In this document: positions 52,738-60,042 of the stretch, piece by piece | How positions within the stretch are numbered: the first letter of the stretch is position 1 | Layout of the letters: each line of letters opens with the position of its first letter | NCBI RefSeq assembly: GCF_001886815.1 | Contig: NZ_CP018099.1 | Span: forward strand, 1,858,501-1,922,500 | Reading direction: 5' to 3' | Length of the DNA stretch: 64,000 bases | From: Caldithrix abyssi DSM 13497 | GTDB lineage: Bacteria; Calditrichota; Calditrichia; Calditrichales; Calditrichaceae | The notes under the pieces: model-generated | Told to the model about the DNA's origin: nothing | The model's input: only the letters and a program-made list of their open reading frames with translations | The model's database searches: none | Program-made: the position numbers and the translations under genes

Positions 52738-53979
52738 ATGGGGAAAATAAACAAAAAAGAGAGAAAATTCAACGAAGAAACCTTATTAGTTACAGTGGAT
52801 ATAGGCAAAAAATTTAATTACGGTTATGCACGTACAAAAGATGGTCAGGAGTTAGAAGTGTTTAAGTTTTTTAACACAGGTAAAGGATTCGAATATTTTT
52901 TAAAAAAAGTAGAAAGCTTCAGAGCAAAGACCGGTCTTAAGAATTGTTTATTTGGCCTGGAATCCACTGGCAGCTATGGGCTTGCGCTCATTCATTATCT
53001 ACATCGAAGGGGCTATGAGATTGTACAAATAAATCCGATGCATACCAAGCGCCTGAAAGAATTAACGGACAATAGTCCCAATAAGACAGATAAAAAAGAC
53101 CCAAAGGTCATAGCAGATATAATAGAATTAAACAAATATTTAACAGTAATCATCCCAGAGGGAATTTTTGCGGAATTACGCGAATTGGTTCATTTAAGAG
53201 AGAAAATACTTGAAGATCTACGAAGGAGTTATAATCGAATTGAGGGACAGTTATTTAAGATATTTCCGGAATTCTCTCAGGTCATGAGAGATTTAACTAC
53301 AAAGACTTCACGTTATCTTTTGGCTCATTATACTTTACCTCAATTCATATTGGATTTAGGCTTAACAAAGCTAACAGAGCTAATAAAGTCAGTAAGTAAA
53401 AACCGATTAGGTGAAGAAAAGGCCCTTGCTTTATATGAAGCTGCTAAGATGAGCGGAGGCATCAAAGAAGGAACCCGGTCCATTGTAATGGAGATCAAGA
53501 TACATCTTGATCAGATAGATCGTTTAGAATCTTATCAAAAGTCACTAAAGGATGAGATAGAGAATTATTTAAAAGAAGTGCCATACAGCAGGAACATATT
53601 ATCCATAAAAGGGATAGGACCCATAATCGCAGCCATTTTAATAGGAGAGTTAGGAGATATCCGCAGATATAAAAGTTATCGTGAGTTAGAGAAGATAGCG
53701 GGATTAAACCTGTATGAAGTCAGTTCTGGCCAACATAAAGGTAAACATCACATAAGCAAACGCGGTCGGAGTTTATTAAGAAAAGCTCTTTTTTATATAG
53801 CCATCAATGCAAGTAGAGGTATCTTACAAGAAGTTTATCAGGTACATAAGGAGAAAGGGATGGCCAGCGCCAAGGCTTTAACGGCGTTATCCAGAAAGAT
53901 ATTAGCCATTATTTTTGCATTAGTAAGAGATGATAGTTTCTACATAGAAGGCTATAAAAAATCAAATAAAGCAGCCTAA
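52738..53979 (+). CDS. IS110-family transposase
   Basis: A DEDD-type recombinase of 413 residues. The RuvC-like half has Asp21 in VDIGKKF, Glu75 in GLESTGSYG, and Asp118 and Asp121 in KTDKKDPK. The C-terminal transposase-20 half has the conserved Ser in YEVSSGQHKGK (Ser330), then SKRGRSLLRKALFYIA. IS110 proteins act with a non-coding bridge RNA from the element's end. The longer structured 3' non-coding tail makes the IS1111-like layout likely. No inverted repeat or target duplication is expected, and none was found. Confidence 0.93.
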   Translation: MGKINKKERKFNEETLLVTVDIGKKFNYGYARTKDGQELEVFKFFNTGKGFEYFLKKVESFRAKTGLKNCLFGLESTGSYGLALIHYLHRRGYEIVQINPMHTKRLKELTDNSPNKTDKKDPKVIADIIELNKYLTVIIPEGIFAELRELVHLREKILEDLRRSYNRIEGQLFKIFPEFSQVMRDLTTKTSRYLLAHYTLPQFILDLGLTKLTELIKSVSKNRLGEEKALALYEAAKMSGGIKEGTRSIVMEIKIHLDQIDRLESYQKSLKDEIENYLKEVPYSRNILSIKGIGPIIAAILIGELGDIRRYKSYRELEKIAGLNLYEVSSGQHKGKHHISKRGRSLLRKALFYIAINASRGILQEVYQVHKEKGMASAKALTALSRKILAIIFALVRDDSFYIEGYKKSNKAA

Positions 53980-54184
53980 AAGCAACAATTTGAGATATGG
54001 CGGGAAGACCTTCGGCCCCCCCATAAAGGCATACAGATAGTATGACCTTCGGTAAGAGAGCAAAAAAAGGCTTCCCGTCATATTTACCTTAGTTCCGATT
54101 AAGTAAGATAAGAGCTGTTAAAATACAGACTCTCGAATATCAGGGTAGAACAAGGTAAAATATCTCAAAAAATAGGCGAAAAAG
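53980..54184. other. 3' non-coding end of the IS110 element
   Basis: It contains a strong long-range hairpin (53995-54083) and a further AT-rich segment. The exact right end of the element is not visible; it lies before the DnaA-box cluster at 54185 or within it. Confidence 0.5.
53995..54083 (+). ncRNA. Candidate IS110 bridge RNA hairpin
   Basis: ATATGGCGGGAAG (53995-54007) and CTTCCCGTCATAT (54071-54083) pair over 13 bp with one mismatch. GACCTTCGG is repeated directly at 54007 and 54044 inside the loop. In IS110-family elements the non-coding end makes an RNA that binds the target and donor DNA, so this is the best place for it. Not confirmed by sequence alone. Confidence 0.45.
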
Positions 54185-54320
54185 TTATCCACAATAATTA
54201 ACATATTAAAAAGAAAGGAGTTAGGTGTGTAAAAAATGAGTTATCCACATATCCACACCCTCTACAGTTATTAACATATTGTTAATAACTTTATTATTAA
54301 AATATTTGACTATAATAAAT
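54185..54320. other. DnaA-box cluster and AT-rich inverted repeat (possible replication origin)
   Basis: TTATCCACA occurs at 54185-54193 and 54241-54249, with an ATATCCACA variant at 54249-54257. Next is TTATTAACATATTGTTAATA, an 8-bp inverted repeat with a 5-base loop, in an AT-rich stretch. This resembles an origin, or the replication site of an integrated plasmid or phage. dnaA, dnaN and repA are not near, so chromosomal oriC is uncertain. Confidence 0.4.
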
Positions 54321-54462
54321 CAGGGGGGGCAGGGGGAGATGGCCAATGTAAGGTTTTCCATGATATTAAATAAATATACATTTAATTTCGCTTTTGAGAC
54401 ACCCCCGGGCGTAAATAGCGCCGATTTGCTTAGCTTTAGTCTCAGAATAGTTTGTTTAATCA

Positions 54463-54548
54463 TTTTCTGCGATTATTGGTGTAATCTGCGGAAAAATTAC
54501 TTTGCGCACGTTACGGTTGATTTTGGTTGCGGCTTCGCTGCCTTAGAA
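54463..54548 (-). repeat. Dispersed GCCGCAACCAAAA / CGCAGATTACGC element, copy C
   Basis: TTTTCTGCGATTATTGGTGT, AATCTGCGGAAAAATTACTT and GGTTGCGGCTTCGCTGCCTT are the same features as at 41967-42050. Confidence 0.85.
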
Positions 54549-54629
54549 ATCTACCAACGCTTATTTCAAGTAGCTCAGAAAAAGCGCTTTTAAAAAATGA
54601 AGTCCATCTTCTTTTAAAAAGAACTAAAT

Positions 54630-54815
54630 AAGTTAGACCTTATAGCCATCGATGATTTTGCTTTCCTTGCAATCTCCAAACAATGGGCGCAAATATTTTA
54701 TGCTTTGGTAGATCAAAGGTATGGTAAAAAATCTATGATCTTAAATTCGAATAGAGATATTACGGATTGGATGCACATCTTTCCTGATCCGATTATTGCT
54801 AATGCAATCCTTTAG
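54630..54815 (+). pseudogene. IS21 helper ATPase (IstB) remnant
   Basis: One frame reads KLDLIAIDDFAFLAISKQWA, then QIFYALVDQRYGKKSMILNS, then NRDITDWMHIFPDPIIANAI, ending in TAG. This is the Walker B and sensor part of IstB (IDDFA, LxSNRDI-DW-FPDPIIANAI). The N-terminal ATPase part is missing. Confidence 0.85.
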
Positions 54816-55025
54816 GTAAAAGAAAATAAAATATGAGTTCACTCTAAAAAGGTATTATTATCTAATTTCATTTAAAATGGACTATGGTTTTTATTTAAAT
54901 TACATAAAACATATTCGTGTCCATTTGTGAAATTCGTGGTTTTTATACTGAACTCAAATATTTACTGAAAATTAAAGTTGAATTAAAAAGAAAATTTCGC
55001 TTAATTTATACTAAAATTTTTTTAA

Positions 55026-55073
55026 ACCTGGGGAATTATCTCGATCCTACACCTGGGGAATTAAACTGGACAC
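55026..55073. repeat. IS21-type repeated terminal sequence
   Basis: ACCTGGGGAATTA occurs at 55026-55038 and 55051-55063, 25 bases apart; the second runs into AACTGGACACC. IS21 ends have such multiple repeats, so this is the right end of the element whose istB remnant is upstream. Confidence 0.75.
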
Positions 55074-55361
55074 CGACATAAAAGAAAGATGTTTTTAAAA
55101 GGACGGATATAAAAACACACGGTTCTGGTTTGACTTTGAGAGGTCTTTTTCATAAAATATTAAAAAGTAGTGTGTTTTTTTGAGGCAGGTATATAAAACG
55201 AGTGTTGCAGACAGAAGTTTAAACAAACCACGTTTGGTGGAGAGTGGTTAATCTTTACGCTGGAAGTAAAATAAAAAAATTCCCATATCGGTTGCAAAAA
55301 TATTGAAAGTATAGATAAAATATAAAAGAATTTTAGAAGTTTATGTTTAAGGAGCTAAAGA

Positions 55362-55571
55362 ATGGAAATTATTTTAGAAAATATGACAATTGAAGAAAAA
55401 TTAAAATTAATGGAAGAAATCTGGAGTGATTTGATTAAATATGAAAAGCAGATTCCTTCTTCCCTTTGGCATAAAGCTGTTTTAGAAGAAAGAGAAAAAA
55501 AAATAAAAGACGGTAAAGAAGCAATATTAAACTGGAATGAGGCAAAAGATAAGATCCGAAAGTATATCTAA
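55362..55571 (+). CDS. Antitoxin of an addiction module (PF09720-like)
   Basis: A 69-residue protein with MTIEEKLKLMEEIWSDLIKY at the N-terminus and REKKIKDGKEAILNWNEAKD at the end, the pattern of the 'putative addiction module component' family. It sits directly before the toxin; the TAA is followed at once by the toxin's ATG. GGAGCTAAAGA precedes the start. Confidence 0.87.
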   Translation: MEIILENMTIEEKLKLMEEIWSDLIKYEKQIPSSLWHKAVLEEREKKIKDGKEAILNWNEAKDKIRKYI

Positions 55572-55865
55572 ATGAAAATAAGAATTTTAGAATCTGCAAT
55601 CGAAGATTTGAAAAGAGGATATGAGTTTTATGAAAAATTAAGTAAAGGATTAGGAGGTTATTTTATAGATACATTATTTTCAGATATTGACTCTTTACAA
55701 TTATACGGGGGGATACATCAAAGGCAGTTTGGATATCATAGGATGTTATCAAAGAGATTTCCCTTTGCCATTTATTACAAAGTTCATGAAGATACGGTTA
55801 TTGTTTACGCAATCCTTGATTGTAGGCAAAATCCAAATAAGATACAAAAAAGATTGAATTTCTAA
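55572..55865 (+). CDS. RelE/ParE-family toxin
   Basis: A 97-residue toxin with the ParE/RelE core: ILESAIEDLKRGYEFYEKLS, GLGGYFIDTLFSDIDSLQLY, HRMLSKRFPFAIYYKVHEDT and VYAILDCRQNPNKIQKRL. The ParE-like HRML-FPFAIYY and DCRQNP suggest gyrase or mRNA as target; which one is not clear. It forms a zero-spacing pair with the antitoxin. Confidence 0.9.
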   Translation: MKIRILESAIEDLKRGYEFYEKLSKGLGGYFIDTLFSDIDSLQLYGGIHQRQFGYHRMLSKRFPFAIYYKVHEDTVIVYAILDCRQNPNKIQKRLNF

Positions 55866-55996
55866 CAATACTTTTCTGTTAACAGCTGAAGACGCCGCAG
55901 GAATTAAATGTTATGTTTCCGGTCACTATATATCTGTTTCTATCTTCATGATTATTTTGAAAATAGTATTCAATTTTTATTAAACGGATTTCAAAT

Positions 55997-57961
55997 ATGT
56001 TTTATAAAATTCTATTTACTTTAACAATAGTTACATATGTTGTATTATCTAGCTGCACAAAAGGTGAGGCAGAATTAAAAGTTTCTACCAATCAACTCGA
56101 TTTTGGCTCAGATGAAGTTGAAAAGGAATTTATAATAGAAAACTCAGGAAAGGAAAACGGGCTTTTTGAGTCTGGTGTTGAGCAATTAAAGTATAAAATA
56201 ATGAGACCAAATGATGTTAACTGGATTTCCATCAATCCAGCATTTGGTACTTGCGATGACGAGAAGGACATAATAACAGTTACTATTAATAGGGATAGCA
56301 TCCGTGTCGGTTTATACAATCAAGAAATATATATATTTTCAAATGGTGGAGATAAAGCAATTTCTGTTATTACCACACAGGAAGCACTACCAGTACCGAC
56401 GAACCCATCGCCGATTGACAACTCAACCAATCAAAAATTATCATTAAATCTTACGTGGGATTGTAGCAAGGCTTACTCTTTTGACCTTTTTTTCGGTACT
56501 CAGAACCCGCCTACTGTTAAGTATTTAGAAAATTCAAAATCTAACAATTATTACGTTCGAAATTTAGAGGCAGGTAAAACATACTATTGGCAAGTCATAG
56601 CTAACTATGCAAAAGTGATTAATGGTGATACTGTTTCTTATTATTGGAAGCAAGTTCCAGGCAAAGTGTGGCGTTTTACTACGATCAATTGGACAAACTT
56701 ATATCCAGAATTGCAAGATAAACTACCTAATTTTAGAGATAAATATTTTAACCGAAATAAGGATTTAACAGTTTTAATTTTAGGTGATTCATATATTTCA
56801 AGACAAAGGCATACTACATATTGGCCGGAAGAATTACATCCAAAACTTCCTCCACAAATGCAAAGCCAAAACTTAGCCTATTATATTTGGGCCACACTTG
56901 TTAAAAATAAACCTAAATATGACCGTTTTGACTCTGATTTTGTTTTTAAAGAATATGGTGATTTCCTAACTTATGAACAAAATGAAGCTTGGGATGAGTG
57001 TTGGATTAATAATATGTTTAATGGCTATGTCGGCACGCGAGATGATGGCTCAATTACCAGATTTAGTATCTCTGAAAATGCATATATCGAATTCTCTTGG
57101 GATCTATCTAAATATGAAAAGTGTAATTTTATTTATCGAAGCGATACATTAGCAGAAGATAATGTTTTAGTAACAGTATCTGGTGGCTCTGGCCAGATAA
57201 AAATTGAAGGAGATATTGAAGCCCATAATTATAGATTTTCTATGTATGAACAAAATTCACGAAATTATGGTTGGGGAAATTCAATATATTTGAAGCGTTT
57301 GAAATTTCAAAGAGTTTCAAACATGGGCGTTGTTAAAGTGCGGTTGTCTAAAGGCTCAAATTCAAAACGTCTTTTATATTGGGGAATAGAGAAATATAAT
57401 GGTTATACAATATTCGTAATTAACATTGCTAGAGGTAGTCATAATTTTTATCGACCTCCTAATAATTTAGATAGATTTATAGAAAATGATTTATTTGGAA
57501 GACATCCGGATTTGATAATTTTAGAACAGTGTATAAATAATACTCCCCGTTCCAGTTGGGAATATGCTTATGATTTTGTTTGGGGCGATCGTCCTGGCTT
57601 TGATAACCCAAACTCTTTAAAAAAACGTTCCAATAATTGGCAAGATTTTGAAGTATTTACATATTTACCACATTGGCCAAATTCTTATTTTGTAGATGGT
57701 AAAATTAATGAAAAATATATGAGTGATTGGAATAAAACAAAAGAGCTCTTTCTCGAAAAGAATGATGTCCCATTTATAGATATGGCAAATGTTTTTATTG
57801 AAGAAGCTCGCAACAAAGGGTGGAACTATGGTGAAGCAACAGTAGGTAGTGGCGTAACAGGAAATACTTTCACAAGTGATAATTTGCATCCGAATGATAC
57901 AGGTACATTAATTTATCGTCGCCATATTCTTCCTGTACTAAATTTTATTGCATCTGAATAA
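55997..57961 (+). CDS. Lipoprotein with BACON/FnIII-like modules and an SGNH hydrolase domain
   Basis: A 654-residue lipoprotein with a signal ending in VVLSSC. Residues about 25-130 look like a BACON-type module (LKVSTNQLDFGSDEVEKEFI, then WISINP). Residues 135-230 are an FnIII-like module (PTNPSPIDNST...YYWQVIA). The rest is an SGNH-type esterase: Ser265 in LGDSYIS and the catalytic pair Asp628/His631 in DNLHPND. It is AT-rich and sits alone after the toxin-antitoxin pair. It probably removes acyl groups from polysaccharide at the cell surface, by analogy only. Confidence 0.85.
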   Translation: MFYKILFTLTIVTYVVLSSCTKGEAELKVSTNQLDFGSDEVEKEFIIENSGKENGLFESGVEQLKYKIMRPNDVNWISINPAFGTCDDEKDIITVTINRDSIRVGLYNQEIYIFSNGGDKAISVITTQEALPVPTNPSPIDNSTNQKLSLNLTWDCSKAYSFDLFFGTQNPPTVKYLENSKSNNYYVRNLEAGKTYYWQVIANYAKVINGDTVSYYWKQVPGKVWRFTTINWTNLYPELQDKLPNFRDKYFNRNKDLTVLILGDSYISRQRHTTYWPEELHPKLPPQMQSQNLAYYIWATLVKNKPKYDRFDSDFVFKEYGDFLTYEQNEAWDECWINNMFNGYVGTRDDGSITRFSISENAYIEFSWDLSKYEKCNFIYRSDTLAEDNVLVTVSGGSGQIKIEGDIEAHNYRFSMYEQNSRNYGWGNSIYLKRLKFQRVSNMGVVKVRLSKGSNSKRLLYWGIEKYNGYTIFVINIARGSHNFYRPPNNLDRFIENDLFGRHPDLIILEQCINNTPRSSWEYAYDFVWGDRPGFDNPNSLKKRSNNWQDFEVFTYLPHWPNSYFVDGKINEKYMSDWNKTKELFLEKNDVPFIDMANVFIEEARNKGWNYGEATVGSGVTGNTFTSDNLHPNDTGTLIYRRHILPVLNFIASE

Positions 57962-58088
57962 GGCTTCAAAATCCTCCCAAAAATTCCAGCCAAATCCAAT
58001 TCTATGTGTAAATCCCTTCCGGATTAAAACCCGACAGCGCAGCCGAAATATCCAGCGGCTTTCGATTACATTTTGTGGCGCAAATGCG

Positions 58089-59057
58089 CTAAAGCATAAA
58101 CAAATCCGGCAATTTTTGCAGGGCGGTTTTAAAATTTTCTGGCAGGTCCGCTTCGAAATCCACGCGTTGTCCGGTGCGCGGATGTAAAAAGGAGAGTTTT
58201 CTGGCGTGCAATGTCTGGTGGGGAAGAAGCTTAAGCAGATGCTCCCCGCGCTTGCGTAAATTTTGCGGCAGGTTCAACAATTGCGTCTCACGCCCGTTGT
58301 ACAACTGATCGCCAACCACCGGATGATTAATATGGCGCATGTGCACGCGAATTTGATGCGTGCGACCGGTTTCCAGCCGGATTTCCAGCAGAGTAACGTA
58401 TTGAAAGCGTTGCAGCACTTTAAAGCGCGTTACGGCGTCGCGCCCGCGCGGATCCACCACAAATTTAATGGGATTCTTACGGCTGCGGGCGATGGGCTCG
58501 CGGATCACGCCCCTATCTTCGTCAAAGTCGCCCCAAACCAGCGCCCAGTAAATGCGAAAGATTTCTTTCGTGTCAAACTGGCGGCGTAGATGGCGTTGCG
58601 CCCGATCATTTTTAGCAATCACAAGCAGGCCGGAGGTGTCTTTATCCAGCCGATGCACAATACCCGGACGCACAGCCTCGCCGGTATCGGCCAGACTGTT
58701 GGTGTGGTAGAGCAGGGCATTAACCAGCGTATTCGATTCGTTGCCTTTGCCCGGATGAACGACCATACCGGCCGGTTTGTCAATAACCAGCAGATCCTCG
58801 TCTTCGTACACAATGTTAATGGGAATGGGCTCAGGCTCCATATCGATTTGTGTGCGCTTTAGATGCACGGAAATTTCATCGCCCAGGCGCAGCAGGTAGC
58901 CGCTTTTAGATGGCTGGTTATTAACCAGCACATCATTATTTTTAATCAGTCTATTGAAATAAGACCGGCTGTATTCCGGGAACTTACCCGCCAAAAACTG
59001 ATCGAGCCTGAACCCAACCTCCGATTCCGTAACAATGATGGTCTTTTTTTCTTCCAC
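58089..59057 (-). CDS. rluD: RluD-family 23S rRNA pseudouridine synthase
   Basis: The 322-residue protein has an N-terminal S4 RNA-binding domain (residues about 15-65, FRLDQFLAGKFPEYSRSYFN). The RluA-type core follows, with catalytic Asp138 in HRLDKDTSGLLVIAK and GRTHQIRVHMRHINHPVVGD. It modifies uridines in helix 69 of 23S rRNA in the D subgroup; C or A activity cannot be excluded. It is last in the ileS-dksA-lspA-rluD unit. Confidence 0.93.
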   Translation of the reverse strand: MEEKKTIIVTESEVGFRLDQFLAGKFPEYSRSYFNRLIKNNDVLVNNQPSKSGYLLRLGDEISVHLKRTQIDMEPEPIPINIVYEDEDLLVIDKPAGMVVHPGKGNESNTLVNALLYHTNSLADTGEAVRPGIVHRLDKDTSGLLVIAKNDRAQRHLRRQFDTKEIFRIYWALVWGDFDEDRGVIREPIARSRKNPIKFVVDPRGRDAVTRFKVLQRFQYVTLLEIRLETGRTHQIRVHMRHINHPVVGDQLYNGRETQLLNLPQNLRKRGEHLLKLLPHQTLHARKLSFLHPRTGQRVDFEADLPENFKTALQKLPDLFML

Positions 59058-59064
59058 TATAACG

Positions 59065-59649
59065 CTACTCGGTTTCCGTTTTCGCTTCGCTTTTTGAGGA
59101 TTGCCCGGGATATTCCAGGTTTTTTAAGGGATCGCCAATAAAGATGATGTAAAAGATGAGAATGGTCATCCCCACCGTTACGGCCGAATCGGCCACGTTA
59201 AACACCGGCCAGCGCGTCATACTGTAACCAGGAAACTCCAGGCTTAAAAAACGGAAGGCAGGGATGGAGATATCAAAAAATTCCACGTCCAAAAAATCGA
59301 CGACTTTTCCATGAATAAAACGATCGAGCAAATTGCCGATGGCGCCGGCGGCAATCAGGCTTAGCGCCGTTTGAATCAACCAGCCCTCATTGCGCAAGCG
59401 GAACAGGTAGTAAAATACCAGCGCGGCGGCAAATAGGGATAGCGCGCTGAAAACAACAGGATTGCTGACGCGAATACCGAAAGCCATTCCCGGATTTTCC
59501 ACGTACGTGATGCAAAAGAAGTTACCAAGAACGGGGATTGATTCGCCGAGCCTCATATTGGTTTTAATAATGTATTTGGTGATCTGGTCCAGAATTATTA
59601 CCAGAACAATGATTCCGCCCATGGTCTTAAACGATAGCCTTTTTTCCAT
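59065..59649 (-). CDS. lspA: Lipoprotein signal peptidase (signal peptidase II)
   Basis: It cleaves the signal from diacylated prolipoproteins in the inner membrane. It has four hydrophobic helices. The catalytic aspartates are Asp109 in GNLLDRF and Asp154 in NVADSAVTVG. A 194-residue length with a longer loop (about residues 120-145, VEFFDISIPAFRFLSLEFPG) is somewhat larger than the E. coli enzyme. The lipoproteins in this window are its substrates. Confidence 0.95.
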   Translation of the reverse strand: MEKRLSFKTMGGIIVLVIILDQITKYIIKTNMRLGESIPVLGNFFCITYVENPGMAFGIRVSNPVVFSALSLFAAALVFYYLFRLRNEGWLIQTALSLIAAGAIGNLLDRFIHGKVVDFLDVEFFDISIPAFRFLSLEFPGYSMTRWPVFNVADSAVTVGMTILIFYIIFIGDPLKNLEYPGQSSKSEAKTETE

Positions 59650-59657
59650 TCTGCGTT

Positions 59658-60029
59658 CTATCTTCCGGATTCAGCTACTTTGCAATCAAAACAGATGGTC
59701 GTTGTCGGAACTGCTTCCAGCCGTTTGTGATCGATCTCTTTGCGGCAAACGCGACAAATACCGTAGGTGCCGTTTTCAATGCGTTCCAGGGCCATGTCCA
59801 GCTGCTTTAGATATTTTTCGTCACGGGCGGCAAACAGAAAGGCTTTTTCACGTTCCATATTATCCGTTCCCTGATCGGCCATGTGAAATGAGTAAGCGGA
59901 GTGATCGCCGGTTGCCTCGCGCGTGGTGGAATCAAGAATCGTAGAACGCAGATATTCCAGATTCTTTATCACTTCTTCCTTTTTACTCAGGATAATATTT
60001 TTGAAACGTTCGAGATCCTTCTTGTTCAT
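59658..60029 (-). CDS. DksA/TraR-family zinc-finger regulator
   Basis: A 123-residue protein with an N-terminal coiled-coil and a C-terminal four-Cys zinc finger (CRVCRKEI, CFDC). The DxxxE-type stretch between helices and the GTYGICRVC motif match DksA-like proteins that bind RNA polymerase with ppGpp. The tip of the coiled-coil has a MADQGTDNMEREK-type loop. It lies between ileS and lspA and is co-transcribed. Confidence 0.9.
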   Translation of the reverse strand: MNKKDLERFKNIILSKKEEVIKNLEYLRSTILDSTTREATGDHSAYSFHMADQGTDNMEREKAFLFAARDEKYLKQLDMALERIENGTYGICRVCRKEIDHKRLEAVPTTTICFDCKVAESGR

Positions 60030-60042
60030 AAAATCCTCACAA

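Larger units (their letters stand above)
54321..55361. other. Degraded intergenic region with IS21 relic and dispersed repeat
   Basis: No intact gene is supported. It holds the dispersed element at 54463-54548, an istB remnant (54630-54815), IS21-type terminal repeats (55026-55063) and an AAAAACACAC / GTGTGTTTTT inverted repeat around 55115-55185. The long frame at 54279-54593 is only composed of repeats. Confidence 0.7.

Noticed and set aside
54279-54593. 104-codon ORF
   Set aside because: It is built from the AT-rich inverted repeat and a dispersed element, so it is a chance frame.
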